Assembly: GCF_029633915.1 (NCBI RefSeq)
Contig: NZ_CP091092.1
Location: 2,046,001 to 2,110,000 of the forward strand
Length of the DNA stretch: 64,000 nt
Origin: Methanomicrobium antiquum
GTDB taxonomy: Archaea; Halobacteriota; Methanomicrobia; Methanomicrobiales; Methanomicrobiaceae
Direction of reading: 5' to 3'
Shown: positions 17,916-27,249 of the stretch, in pieces
How the letters are laid out: each line of letters opens with the position of its first letter
Position numbering within the stretch: position 1 is the first letter of the stretch
Program-made: the position numbers and the translations under genes
Notes under the pieces: model-generated
The model's database searches: none
Seen by the model: the letters and a program-made list of their open reading frames with translations, nothing else
Told to the model about the DNA's origin: nothing

Positions 17916-17953
17916 AAAAACGTTCATGAAATTATCATTTCATGGACGTTTTA
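17916..17953. repeat. Minimal palindromic repeat, copy 5
   Basis: A near-perfect palindrome AAAACGTTCATGAAA-TTATCA-TTTCATGGACGTTTT: both element ends joined with only a six-base loop, one G-T mismatch. It starts a few bases after a stop codon and may act as a terminator hairpin. It looks like the family's minimal unit. Confidence 0.85.
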
Positions 17954-18018
17954 TAGCAAATAAGTTTCATAGATACTATAAATCTCAAATATAAAATATA
18001 AATTAAATATACGGAGCA

Positions 18019-18969
18019 GTGATCATTCTGAATCCTGAAAATATAATAGAAGTCAAAAACCTAAGCCATTCATACGGGGATTTCAGGGCAGTTGACAATA
18101 TCTCATTTAATGTTAAAAAAGGAGAATTCTTTTCATTTTTAGGTCCAAACGGGGCTGGAAAAAGCACTGCAATAAACATTTTAATAACTCTTCTAAACCT
18201 TCAACAGGGCAGTGTTTTTATTGCAGGCCACTCATTGAACGAAAATCCAAAAAAAGTTCGAAATTCAATTGGAATCGTTTTTCAGGAAATAACCCTTGAC
18301 CGCGATATGACTGTATATGAAACACTTGAGTTTCATGCCCGTCTTTATTCAATGCCAAAAGAGGAAAGGGAGAAGAGAATAGAATATCTTTTAAATCTTG
18401 TTGAACTGTCTGAAAAAAGAGACGATCTTACAAAAAATCTCTCCGGCGGAATGAAAAGACGCCTTGAAATTGCAAGAGGGCTTATTACAAAACCAATGAT
18501 TTTGTTTCTTGATGAACCTACAATCGGACTTGACCCGCAGACAAGAATGAAGACGTGGGATTACCTTCGTGAAGTAAACAAAAGCGGAACAACAATTTTT
18601 CTGACAACCCATTACATGGATGAGGCAGACAGCCTTTCAGACAGAATCTCAATAATTGACAACGGAAAGATAATTACGACTGGAACACCTGAAGAATTAA
18701 AAAACAGTCTTGGAAAAGACATAATTTATCTTGAAACTTCCGATGATAATAAAGCTTTGAAAATTCTCAGAGATAATCCTGAAATTCAGGATGCAGTCAA
18801 AAAAGACAGCCACATCCTTATTATAACAAAATCAGACGGAGCTAAAATACTACCACAAATAATGCACACTCTTGAGAAGAACAGCTTAAAGACAATATCA
18901 GTAAACTTAAAAAAGCCCTCGATGGATGATGTGTTTTTGCATTACACCGGAAGGGCACTAAGAGAGTGA
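18019..18969 (+). CDS. ABC transporter ATP-binding protein (DrrA/CcmA-like exporter)
   Basis: 316 residues starting at GTG (18019) with CGGAG just upstream. Walker A LGPNGAGKST at 41-50, Q-loop IVFQEITLDRDM, signature LSGGMKRRLE, Walker B ILFLDEPTIGLDP and the H-loop TTHYMDEAD are all intact. The C-terminal 80 residues match the regulatory extension of DrrA-type subunits, ending PSMDDVFLHYTGRALRE. It powers the ABC-2 permease 168 bases downstream, giving a two-gene exporter for a drug, lipid or polysaccharide; the substrate is unknown. A mosaic repeat lies between the two genes. Confidence 0.93.
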   Translation: MIILNPENIIEVKNLSHSYGDFRAVDNISFNVKKGEFFSFLGPNGAGKSTAINILITLLNLQQGSVFIAGHSLNENPKKVRNSIGIVFQEITLDRDMTVYETLEFHARLYSMPKEEREKRIEYLLNLVELSEKRDDLTKNLSGGMKRRLEIARGLITKPMILFLDEPTIGLDPQTRMKTWDYLREVNKSGTTIFLTTHYMDEADSLSDRISIIDNGKIITTGTPEELKNSLGKDIIYLETSDDNKALKILRDNPEIQDAVKKDSHILIITKSDGAKILPQIMHTLEKNSLKTISVNLKKPSMDDVFLHYTGRALRE

Positions 18970-19026
18970 AAATAAGAGATATTTAAGAATATCATATTAA
19001 AGAGACAGGAAAAAAAACAAAACAGG

Positions 19027-19098
19027 TTTTACATGAAAATTATTTCGGAAACTTACATGAAACAATTAGCATGAAATGATAATTTCATGAACGATTTC
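19027..19098 (-). repeat. Mosaic intergenic repeat, copy 6
   Basis: Reverse-oriented copy: TTACATGAAAA, a worn AAATTATTTCGGAAACTT hairpin, ACATGAAACAATTAGCATGAAA and the end TTTCATGAACGATTTC. It lies between the ATPase and permease genes of one transporter, so it must be transcribed through or separate two promoters. Confidence 0.8.
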
Positions 19099-19137
19099 AG
19101 AAAAATTAAAAATTTTTAAGACAATTCAGGGACAAAT

Positions 19138-19977
19138 ATGGGAGAAAAAGGGTTTTTAAACATATACAAAAGGGATATGACACGATACCTGCGTTTTAAA
19201 ACACAGTTTGTGTCATCCCTTCTTCAGCCGGCATTGTGGCTTTCTTTCTTTGGAATTTCAATGGCAGGAACTTTTGACAGGGTTTTGTCAGACACCAGTC
19301 CTGTCCTTGCTGTACAGTCTATAGGCTATCTGACTTTCATGTGCGCAGGAATAATTGCGGTTACAATTCTTTTTACAAACATTTTTGGAGGGTTTATCCT
19401 TCTCTTCGATAAAAACTGGGGTCTATTAAGAGAGATACTTGCAAGTCCGATGCCAAGAAAGGATTTGATTCTTGGAATTATAATGTCCGGAATTACAAAG
19501 TCGTGGATTCAGTCATCAATAATTATTGTATTTGGACTGTTGCTTGGAGTATCTTTTTTTGCCGGCTTTTCTTTTTTTCAGGTTATTGTATCAATTGCAG
19601 GCATATTCGCATTCATCTCACTTTTCGCGGCCTCATTTCTTTCAATCTCATCGGCAATAGCGCTTAAGATGGATTCTCCGGAGGGATTTCAGGGGATTAC
19701 AACGCTTCTTACAATGCCTATATTTTTTGTTTCAAATGCATTGTACCCTGTTGACGGATTTCCCCCGATTCTTCAGGACATTGCATATTTTAATCCATTG
19801 ACCCATCTTATTAACGGAATAAGGTATTTTGCAATAGGAGATGACTTTACAGCAATAGGTATTCACTTTACATACACTTCTGCAGATATTGCTTTTTCAT
19901 TTGCATACCTCTGTGTTTTTTGTGCAATTACATTCATATTTGCGTGGAGAACAGTCGAAAAAGTAGTGGTTACATGA
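19138..19977 (+). CDS. ABC-2 type transporter permease
   Basis: 279 residues with about six membrane helices, starting with a cytoplasmic amphipathic segment (FLNIYKRDMTRYLRFKTQF). The family signature EILASPMPRKDLILG precedes the third helix and the last third has the ABC-2 motif PIFFVSNALYPVDGFPPIL and FNPLTHLINGIRY. It is the membrane half of the DrrAB-like exporter encoded with the ATPase at 18019. The stop codon TGA lies inside a short ATGAAAC/GTTTCAT hairpin of the repeat family. Confidence 0.92.
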   Translation: MGEKGFLNIYKRDMTRYLRFKTQFVSSLLQPALWLSFFGISMAGTFDRVLSDTSPVLAVQSIGYLTFMCAGIIAVTILFTNIFGGFILLFDKNWGLLREILASPMPRKDLILGIIMSGITKSWIQSSIIIVFGLLLGVSFFAGFSFFQVIVSIAGIFAFISLFAASFLSISSAIALKMDSPEGFQGITTLLTMPIFFVSNALYPVDGFPPILQDIAYFNPLTHLINGIRYFAIGDDFTAIGIHFTYTSADIAFSFAYLCVFCAITFIFAWRTVEKVVVT

Positions 19978-19993
19978 AACCTTATGTTTCATA
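19973..19993. repeat. Minimal repeat hairpin overlapping a stop codon
   Basis: CATGAAAC-CTTAT-GTTTCAT: seven-base arms, with the permease stop TGA inside the left arm. This matches the ATGAAA/TTTCAT boundary theme of the mosaic repeats, reduced to one hairpin, and is possibly a terminator. Confidence 0.55.
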
Positions 19994-20171
19994 AACACTT
20001 TTAAAAAAAATATAACCTTTTTAAAAATTTTAACACTTTCAAAGATCTAATTTCTCCCTGAAACTTTTTTGCTGATGAATACAATAAGTCTGGATTATAC
20101 CTTTGGTTATTAAAAATCAGACATTAAAGAGATTTTTAAGGATTTTAGGAAAGAAGAGGAGAAAAAGTATT

Positions 20172-21281
20172 ATGCCGTCAGTTGTTTATTTTGCAGATTT
20201 TAAGGAGAAAAAACCATTTGAAAGCAAGGAGGATATAATCGAAAGACTCTTTGAAACCGCTGATATTGGAAGTGTTCTCTCAGACGGGGATTTGACTGCA
20301 GTCAAGGTTCATTTCGGCGAGAAAGGCTGTGATACCTATACAAATCCTGTATTTGTCAGAAAAATAACAGATAAAATAAAAGAAAATAAAGCAAATCCCT
20401 TTTTAACTGATACAAACACTCTTTATTCAGGTTCAAGATTCAACTCTGCAGATCATTTGAAAACTGCAATTGAACACGGATTTGGATTTTCAGTCACAAA
20501 CGCACCGATAATTATCGGCGGAGGGCTAAGAGAGGATGTTTTTACAGATGTCACAATCAACAAAAAGCATTTCAAAACCGTCAAAATTGCTCCTGAAATT
20601 TGCGACTGCGACAGTATGGTTGTGATTTCCCACTTCAAAGGCCACGTTGTCGCAGGATTTGGAGGAGCAATCAAAAACCTTGGAATGGGCTGTGCAACAA
20701 AAGAGGGTAAACGCGACCAGCACAGGGTTTTACAACCGCAGATAGATATTTCTCTCTGCACCGGATGTGGAAGATGTGTAGAAATCTGCAGTTTTTCCGC
20801 ACCGGAGATAACTGACGGAATCTCAGTTATTGATTCAGATAAATGTGCATCCTGCGGACAGTGTGTATCAGAATGTCCCGAAGGTGCGGTTTCGTTCTGC
20901 TGGGAAGAAGACATTGCACCCTTTACAGAAAGAATATCAGAATATGCACTTGGAGCTGTGCTTGGAAAAGAGAAAAAAACAGCATACATAAATTTCCTTG
21001 TCAACATAACACCACACTGTGACTGTGCATCATGGAGTGATGCACCAATTGTTCCTGATATAGGTATTCTTGCATCTTTTGATCCTGTTGCAATTGATAC
21101 TGCATGCCGCGATCTTGTAAACATGCAGGCAGGAAACACAGGGACACATCTTCTCTGCAACCACAAACCAGGAGAGGACAAATTCAAAGGCACATGGGGT
21201 TATACCGATGCTGATAAACAGTTGTCCCATGGAGAAAAAATCGGTCTTGGAACTACTGATTACAGGCTGATTAAAATCTAA
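20172..21281 (+). CDS. DUF362 protein with two [4Fe-4S] ferredoxin motifs
   Basis: 369 residues. The frame opens at 20103, but the ATG at 20172 (MPSVVYFADF) gives the usual DUF362 start. The DUF362 part has AVKVHFGEKGCDTYTNP and CDSMVVISHFKGHVVAGFGG, followed by AIKNLGMGCATKEGK. An inserted ferredoxin module follows, with CTGCGRCVEIC and CASCGQCVSECP, each binding one cubane cluster. The C-terminus resumes DUF362 with GILASFDPVAIDTACRDLV. The family is frequent in anaerobes; its reaction is not established, and electron transfer is inferred from the clusters. Confidence 0.92.
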   Translation: MPSVVYFADFKEKKPFESKEDIIERLFETADIGSVLSDGDLTAVKVHFGEKGCDTYTNPVFVRKITDKIKENKANPFLTDTNTLYSGSRFNSADHLKTAIEHGFGFSVTNAPIIIGGGLREDVFTDVTINKKHFKTVKIAPEICDCDSMVVISHFKGHVVAGFGGAIKNLGMGCATKEGKRDQHRVLQPQIDISLCTGCGRCVEICSFSAPEITDGISVIDSDKCASCGQCVSECPEGAVSFCWEEDIAPFTERISEYALGAVLGKEKKTAYINFLVNITPHCDCASWSDAPIVPDIGILASFDPVAIDTACRDLVNMQAGNTGTHLLCNHKPGEDKFKGTWGYTDADKQLSHGEKIGLGTTDYRLIKI

Positions 21282-21289
21282 AATAACCT

Positions 21290-21424
21290 AAAAAACGTTC
21301 ATCATAATTTTTTATGCAATCTTTTCATGTAAGTTACGAAGTAACATTTATAGCAAAGCCCCATGATGAGCGTTTTTCATCACACAAAAAGCCTGATAAG
21401 TTTATCCGGAATTTTGACTTTCAT
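21290..21424 (+). repeat. Mosaic intergenic repeat, copy 7
   Basis: Forward copy starting AAAAAACGTTCATCAT, then TTTTCATGTAAGTTAC-GAA-GTAAC, the ATGATGAGC-GTTTTTCATCA module, GATAA-GT-TTATC and TTTTGACTTTCAT. It starts nine bases after the DUF362 stop. Confidence 0.9.
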
Positions 21425-21527
21425 TGCAAAAGATAAAATTTAAAAAAAGCCGGATGACAGAGATAAAAAAGGTAAAAAAGGTAAAAAAGAATAATAACTG
21501 GGATAAAAACTTCAGACAAGTGATAAA

Positions 21528-22100
21528 ATGACAGATGTTATAATACTAAATGCAAGTCCGAGAGAAAGCGGAAATACACATATTTTATGTAAGGAGTGTG
21601 CAGATGCAATTGAAAAAACAGGGCTTAGCACCCATATTATTTCATTTCGGGGCAAAAACATAAAATCCTGTATTGCCTGCAACTCCTGTAAGAAAAACAC
21701 CGGCAGATGTGCAATTGATGATGACGGATTAAACGAAATTATAGATGAGATTAAAGACGCAAAAGGCCTTATTGTTGCATCTCCGGTCTATTTCGGAACA
21801 GCGAGAGGAGACCTTATGTCGGCAATACAAAGAATATCAATGGTCTCATACGGCGGTGACAGATTCCTCTCAAAGATGGTCGGAGGGCCTGTAGCGGTTG
21901 GAAGAAGAGGAGGTCATACTGCTACAATCCAGGAGCTTTTGATGTTTTATTTCATAAACGATATGATTGTCGCAGGTTCAGACTACTGGAATATCGCTTT
22001 TGGAAAGGCAAAAGGCGAAGTTTCAGAAGATGAGGAAGGACTCTCAACCGTCAGGAAGTTTGGCGAAAACGTAAGTTTAATCATTAATTCTCTTCAATAA
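21528..22100 (+). CDS. Iron-sulfur flavoprotein / NADPH-dependent FMN reductase family
   Basis: 190 residues. The N-terminal flavodoxin fold has the FMN phosphate loop LNASPRESGNTHILCKE (6-22) and the second loop ASPVYFGTARGDLMS (about 85-99). A cysteine cluster CIACNSCKKNTGRC (about 46-59) matches the compact motif of methanogen iron-sulfur flavoproteins, which bind FMN and one 4Fe-4S cluster and shuttle electrons, sometimes to oxygen or peroxide. A GTGAT sequence precedes the ATG. Its stop codon abuts a mosaic repeat. It follows the DUF362 ferredoxin but is separated by 246 bases, so co-transcription is uncertain. Confidence 0.9.
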   Translation: MTDVIILNASPRESGNTHILCKECADAIEKTGLSTHIISFRGKNIKSCIACNSCKKNTGRCAIDDDGLNEIIDEIKDAKGLIVASPVYFGTARGDLMSAIQRISMVSYGGDRFLSKMVGGPVAVGRRGGHTATIQELLMFYFINDMIVAGSDYWNIAFGKAKGEVSEDEEGLSTVRKFGENVSLIINSLQ

Positions 22101-22161
22101 AAACGTCCATGATAATTTTTTTCATGCACGATTTCATGTAAGTTACGAAGTAACTTTCATG
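22099..22161 (+). repeat. Mosaic intergenic repeat, copy 8
   Basis: AAAAACGTCCATGAT at the flavoprotein stop, then TTTTTTTCATGC and TTTCATGT-AAGTTAC-GAA-GTAACTT-TCATG. The stem is perfect. The distal TGATGAGC and GATAA modules are absent. Confidence 0.88.
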
Positions 22162-22720
22162 TAAATATCATAATTTCTGAATCTTAAATCTTTTTTTTAG
22201 ATGCAAACAGGCATTGAAAAAGCCAAATGCCGGGCATCTGAAGAGATTTAAAATAGATTTGAAGACGAAAAAAAGAAATTACAATAAATCTGAAAAAACT
22301 AAAAACAAAAGACTCATAAACCGTATTTGAGTTTATGGACCTTGTGATTGTGAAATAAAAACAATTTTGTGTGATTTTTTTTTAATGACCGCTGATGTCA
22401 CCGAAACTTTTCAAAGTATTTTAAAAAAACGTTCATGAAACAAATTTTTCATGCAATGTTTAATGAAAATCATGATTTGATTTTCATGGTAACTTATAAA
22501 AACTTTAAAAAATGTTTTGGGTACAAATGACGAATTTTTCCTGAGAAATACACATTAATATAAAGAAAACACTCCCTTTTTGAGAAGATATCAAACGAAA
22601 AGAGAGATGATACACTTAAATTATAAATGGCTAAATTATGAGGATCTAAAAAAAGGCTTAAAAAGTAAACTAATTTAATTTGGGATAATAATCCCGAAAT
22701 TTTTTTCCAGCTTTCAAAAA
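22162..22720. other. Gene-free stretch holding one repeat copy
   Basis: About 560 very AT-rich bases without a convincing gene. It contains repeat copy 9 (22424-22491). A small GGGAT-TATT-ATCCC hairpin (22682-22695) sits just past the stop of the minus-strand gene at 22721 and could mark its 3' end. I see nothing else in it. Confidence 0.6.
22424..22491 (+). repeat. Mosaic intergenic repeat, copy 9
   Basis: AAAAAAACGTTCATGAAAC, TTTTTCATGC and the perfect ten-base stem ATGAAAATCA-TGATT-TGATTTTCAT. It shares this pair of modules with the left halves of copies 3 and 4. Confidence 0.88.
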
Positions 22721-22996
22721 TCAGTCTACTTCTCTCTGTCCCGATGAGCCGGGAATTTTAAATTCAGTTCTGCAGGCTGAATCTTTGAGATTCTCTGATG
22801 CTGAAGAAAAACTACAGTAGCATTCTTCTTTGTCTATGACCTCTGACAGGGGCATAGGCTTTAGAATGTGCCAGTCTTCACAATTGAAAGGATTTATCAT
22901 CTTTTTTGTCCAACAGGAGTTAATCTCTAACACCTTATAAAGGTTTCTGCCAATGCAATCACTATCGGCACTTTGAAAAAATAAACATTTAAGCAT
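22721..22996 (-). CDS. Small cysteine-rich protein, doubtful
   Basis: 91 residues with seven cysteines (including CYCSF and NCEDWH) and no membrane segment. There is no Shine-Dalgarno and no recognised family, but it is the only frame in this gap with protein-like composition, and a small hairpin follows its stop. The cysteines could bind metal. It may equally be a chance ORF. Confidence 0.4.
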   Translation of the reverse strand: MLKCLFFQSADSDCIGRNLYKVLEINSCWTKKMINPFNCEDWHILKPMPLSEVIDKEECYCSFSSASENLKDSACRTEFKIPGSSGQREVD

Positions 22997-23065
22997 AGCT
23001 CAGGCAAATTCCGACACTAAAGAATTTTTTATGAGATTTTTAAAATGTCTTTGTCAATCGGAAAT

Positions 23066-23107
23066 CTTTTGACAGGAAGTAAATTTCCACCCCCCATACA
23101 TCAAAAG
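23066..23107 (+). other. Stem-loop in the gap before the sensor kinase
   Basis: CTTTTGA (23066-23072) pairs with TCAAAAG (23101-23107) around an inner GGAA/TTCC hairpin (23075-23088) and the run CCACCCCCCATACA. The rest of the 440-base gap 22997-23435 shows only AT-rich sequence and a TATA-like TTATATATTCTATATATA near 23200. The fold could be a small RNA or an attenuator; this is shape only. Confidence 0.25.
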
Positions 23108-23435
23108 AAGGTTATATTTTTAAAAAATAAAGCCATATTTTAGTTATTTCCAATATAAAGGGGCATTTAATGAGATTGTTGCGCGCATCAAAGAGATGTT
23201 TTTTTATATATTCTATATATACCACAGGGCACTGGCACTCACATTTTTTTAACAACACAAAAAAAATAAAAAACAAAGCTTTATACCTGGAAAAATTTAC
23301 TCAAAAATGATAGAAGACCAAAAAGAGATAAAAGAAGGATTTTTAATAGCAAAACAGAGGATATATATTAAAGGCATTGAAAATTACAGGAAAACAGAGA
23401 ACTTAAGGCATAAAAAATAGAGGAATTGTTCAGAA

Positions 23436-25661
23436 ATGCGATATAACTGCCCAAAAGAGATTTCCGGTACAGGAATTTTTATTACTGCGATAATTCTCCT
23501 GCTTATTTTTGCTTCACAATCAGCATCTGCTGTATCGAATGATTCAGATGAATATGAAATACTCTACATAAACTCATATCATCAGGGACATGACTGGAGT
23601 GATAATATCGCCAAAGGCGTAACTGATTATTTCAAAGATGATAATGATGTAAAAATTTTTACCGAATACATGGATACAAAACAGTATCCGCAGGAATCTC
23701 ATCTTGAAAATTTATACAGCCTTTATCTTGAAAAATATAAAAACAGACAATTTGATGCAATAATTACTTCAGATGATAATGCATTGTTTTTTGTTTTAAA
23801 ACACCAAAAAAATCTTTTCCAGGACACTCCTGTAATTTTCTGCGGCGTAAATGAAGTCCCCGCGGATTTTCAGGAAAAATACCCAAAAGTTACCGGGATT
23901 TTAGAATCACTGCCGATAAAAGAGACAATTGATACTGCAATAAAAGTTAATCCAAAACCTCTAAAAGAGATATATATCATCACAGATACAACAGAAACCG
24001 GCCTTTCATACAGGATTTTAACTGATGATATTATTCAGAATTACCCGCAAGTCAGATTCACACAGATATATAACATAACAATGAATCAGCTTTCATATGA
24101 TGTCAAAAACTTATCAAAAGACTCGGCAATCATATATATAGCATTCAACAGAGACAGCGAGGGCAATACTTTCACAAACAAAGAAGCTGTGAGGCTGATC
24201 TCCAAAAATTCAGATGTACCGATATATACAATGACTGATTATCTCCTCGATTCAGATGTTGCAGGAGGAATTGTTGTTTCATCATACGATCACGGATATC
24301 AGGCATCAGAAATTGCCCATGAAGTAATTAGAGGCAGGAATCCTTCAGATATTGCAATCGAAAAAGATTCAAAATACTACCCTGCATTTAACTATGAAAC
24401 ACTTAAGAAATTTAATTTTGACACATCAAAACTTCCAGAAAATAGTGTTATTGTAAATAAACCTGAAGAATCTGTTGAAATTCCAATAATTACCTACCTA
24501 ATCATCCTTACAGCATTCGTTTTATTATTCCTGCTTTCAGTTCTTCTCGTCATATACAACAGAAGACTAAAGATTACCGGAGAATTACTGAAATCAAGCG
24601 AAGACAGACTTTCAATGGCAATTCTGGCCACAAAAGACGGCATATTGGACTGGAATTCAAAAGAAAATCAGATCTATTTAAACAAGGCAGGCCTTGAAAT
24701 ACTTGGCTATAAAGCAAAAGATACCATAGTCTCCCCTGAACGGTGGACAGAATCAATTCATCCTGATGATAAAAAAGGAGCAATGGAATTATTCAGGAGA
24801 TTTAAAGAGAATCAGGGAAATTTCACAACAGAATACAGGGTAAAAACAAGAAAAGGCGACTATAAATGGATTCGTACAAGAGCAAAATCATTTGAAAGCA
24901 CTGATGGTAAAACAACAAGAATTATAGGGACATTCACAGATATTAATGAGACAGTAAGATACAAAAACGCACTTCTGGAAGCAAACAAAAAATTAAGCAT
25001 ACTGTCATCTGTTACAAGGCATGACATCCTAAACCAGGCAACAGCACTTCTTGGCTACATCGAAATTATGAAAGATATGTTTGCCGACAATAAGGATATT
25101 TCATCTTTTATTCCCAAACTTACAAGATCTGTGGAAACTATCCAGCAACAGATAAACTTCTCAAAAGATTATGAAGAGATGGGAAACACTGAGCCAAAAT
25201 GGCAGAATGTGTCAGACGTTGCAAAAAGAGCGGCTGTATCAGCAGGAGATGAAAAAATAAAAATATCAGTCGATACCGGAAATGTAGAGATTTTTGCCGA
25301 TCATATGCTTCAAAAGGTCTTCTATAATCTCTTTGACAATACAAAAAGGCATGGAGAAGATGCCACACAGATTAATGTAACATTCAAAAAAACCATAAAC
25401 AAAACAGGAATTATTATCGTTGAAGACAACGGGAAAGGAATAGAACCTTCCAAAAAAGAGTATGTTTTTGAGAAAGGGTTTGGCGGAAATTCAGGATATG
25501 GTCTGTTTCTGATAAAAAACATCCTTGAAATAACAGGAATAAAAATAAAGGAGACCGGAATTTATCAAAAAGGAGCAAAATTCGAGATAATAGTTCCTGA
25601 AAACCTCTGGTACATTCCTACAGACATTAATGATTTAGACATTAATGAATTTGTGAAATGA
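23436..25661 (+). CDS. Membrane sensor kinase with ABC substrate-binding-like sensor, PAS and HATPase
   Basis: 741 residues; the start is supported by GAGGAA. A signal helix (about 10-33) is followed by an extracytoplasmic periplasmic-binding fold at 36-340 (EYEILYINSYHQGHDWSDNI, and DAIITSDDNALFFVLKH) like the PF04392 substrate-binding group. A TM helix at about 350-376, a PAS domain at about 388-515, an H-box VTRHDILNQATALLGYIEI (H529) and an HATPase domain ending GFGGNSGYGLFLIKNILE follow. The methanogen H-box type RHDILNQ is typical. The sensor probably binds a small extracellular solute. It has no adjacent receiver; the pair to its right is on the other strand. Confidence 0.88.
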   Translation: MRYNCPKEISGTGIFITAIILLLIFASQSASAVSNDSDEYEILYINSYHQGHDWSDNIAKGVTDYFKDDNDVKIFTEYMDTKQYPQESHLENLYSLYLEKYKNRQFDAIITSDDNALFFVLKHQKNLFQDTPVIFCGVNEVPADFQEKYPKVTGILESLPIKETIDTAIKVNPKPLKEIYIITDTTETGLSYRILTDDIIQNYPQVRFTQIYNITMNQLSYDVKNLSKDSAIIYIAFNRDSEGNTFTNKEAVRLISKNSDVPIYTMTDYLLDSDVAGGIVVSSYDHGYQASEIAHEVIRGRNPSDIAIEKDSKYYPAFNYETLKKFNFDTSKLPENSVIVNKPEESVEIPIITYLIILTAFVLLFLLSVLLVIYNRRLKITGELLKSSEDRLSMAILATKDGILDWNSKENQIYLNKAGLEILGYKAKDTIVSPERWTESIHPDDKKGAMELFRRFKENQGNFTTEYRVKTRKGDYKWIRTRAKSFESTDGKTTRIIGTFTDINETVRYKNALLEANKKLSILSSVTRHDILNQATALLGYIEIMKDMFADNKDISSFIPKLTRSVETIQQQINFSKDYEEMGNTEPKWQNVSDVAKRAAVSAGDEKIKISVDTGNVEIFADHMLQKVFYNLFDNTKRHGEDATQINVTFKKTINKTGIIIVEDNGKGIEPSKKEYVFEKGFGGNSGYGLFLIKNILEITGIKIKETGIYQKGAKFEIIVPENLWYIPTDINDLDINEFVK

Positions 25662-25789
25662 CTTATGAGAAAATAAAAATTAAACCAAAAATAAGTATTG
25701 AAAAAAATGTGAATTAAAAAAATAAGAATTAAAAAAATAGGAATTAAAAAATATGAGTTCCCAAAATTATGAATTAATAAAAATATGAA

Positions 25790-27232
25790 TTAATCAGGAA
25801 TCGTAATCTCCTTTTCCTCACTTTCTTCAGGAACAGACCCGCCTCTCACATCAAAATAATTTTTTATCTGTTCATATCTGAGCCATTTCATATCAATATT
25901 AAAAAGTATATCAGACATCTCTGAAACTTCATTTATGATTGCCCTGTTCTCAGGAGAAGTCTTTTTTTCTGCAATTCTTCTAATCCTTGAAAGAGGCTGT
26001 TTTAAAAGTGCACATAGATCTGCTATTTCCTCTGCATTTTTGCTGTGAGCCTTAAAGTTTCGTGCAATTTTTTCATCCCTCTCATCCATCTCCTTCTCCC
26101 ATGTAACATCATTTGAAACCACTGCAACATGTGTGATGGAATCTCCGTCAGATAGTGGAATTGTCTCAATTGTAAGATAACGTGTATTTTTATCAGTTTT
26201 ATATGACCTCTCTTTTTTATATGCGGTTTTGGTCTTGAAAATCTCCTCATAATCCCACCGGCCGCCAAAAATATCCTGAGGCAAAATCTCATACACGGGA
26301 TTATTTAGGTTTGTTAAATCAACTCCCAAAACTCCGCAGAGATCTGAAAACGCCTGATTATAAAGAACAATCTTCATATCAGAATCTGATAAAAATACAG
26401 GGTCGCCTATAGCGTCCAAGACAATCCTGTAATACCTCTCAAGAGTCTCCGGAGTACAATTGTCATCCAGGCTGTCAGGTATTAAAACAAAGAAGAACTC
26501 ATCCGGATTAATCTTATTTCCCCTGACAAAACCTATATTTAAGGAAAGAGATATTATATCCCCGTTCTTTTTCTTAAGCAAAAGCCCGTCAACCCACGAG
26601 AGAAGATTTCGTTTCTCAAAATTATCCATCCTGACAGAGTCCATAAGTCCTATTATTTTTTCTCTGTCAAGCTCAAAAATTGTGAAAATATCAAAGCCCA
26701 GCGCATCACCGCGTGACCATCCTGTCAGGGATTCTGCTGATGGATTGATTCTTGTAATATTTCCGCGTGTATCAGTTGAGATTACAGCATCAGACACAAG
26801 TGTTAAAGTAGAGTCTATAATTTCGGCAGGCTCAACATTCTTCATAATCCTGTGCTTATGAAGCGTCATCTCAATATTGCTGTATAACTCGCGGTCGTTG
26901 AAGGGCTTTATGAGATATCCAAATGCATTTGTTTTAAGGGCTCTTTTAAGTGTAGCTTCATCAGAATGGGATGTAAGATAAATTACAGGGATATTGTAAA
27001 GAGTATATATCCGCTCTGCCGCTTCTATTCCATCCATATCGCCCTGAAGGACAATATCCATTAAAACAAGATCAGGAGTCTTATCCTTTGCCATCTCTAT
27101 TGCTTCTAATCCTGATCTGGCCTCCCCTACCACAATATATCCAAGGTTTTCAAGAGTCTCCCTTATCTCCAGTGAAACAATTCCTTCATCTTCGACAATA
27201 AGGATCTTTTTATTAGTGGCCAAAAAATTCAC
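25790..27232 (-). CDS. Response regulator with PAS domains
   Basis: 480 residues: receiver at 8-125 (acidic pair E15/D16, phosphoacceptor D59 in LVLMDIVLQGDMDG, lysine in YLIKP) followed by two PAS domains (about 140-260 and 275-390). The C-terminal helical region of about 90 residues resembles a kinase dimerisation helix (FKAHSKNAEEIADLCALL) but lacks a histidine H-box and any ATPase domain. It therefore probably signals by protein contact rather than DNA binding. It lies 17 bases downstream of the HisKA_2 kinase at 27250 on the same strand, so that kinase is its likely partner. Confidence 0.87.
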   Translation of the reverse strand: MNFLATNKKILIVEDEGIVSLEIRETLENLGYIVVGEARSGLEAIEMAKDKTPDLVLMDIVLQGDMDGIEAAERIYTLYNIPVIYLTSHSDEATLKRALKTNAFGYLIKPFNDRELYSNIEMTLHKHRIMKNVEPAEIIDSTLTLVSDAVISTDTRGNITRINPSAESLTGWSRGDALGFDIFTIFELDREKIIGLMDSVRMDNFEKRNLLSWVDGLLLKKKNGDIISLSLNIGFVRGNKINPDEFFFVLIPDSLDDNCTPETLERYYRIVLDAIGDPVFLSDSDMKIVLYNQAFSDLCGVLGVDLTNLNNPVYEILPQDIFGGRWDYEEIFKTKTAYKKERSYKTDKNTRYLTIETIPLSDGDSITHVAVVSNDVTWEKEMDERDEKIARNFKAHSKNAEEIADLCALLKQPLSRIRRIAEKKTSPENRAIINEVSEMSDILFNIDMKWLRYEQIKNYFDVRGGSVPEESEEKEITIPD

Positions 27233-27249
27233 CCTTCATTAATAGCGTA

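Noticed and set aside
20453-21193. Minus-strand ORF of 246 residues
   Set aside because: Antisense of the DUF362 ferredoxin gene, whose cysteine motifs are clear; no start signal and no known motif on the minus strand.
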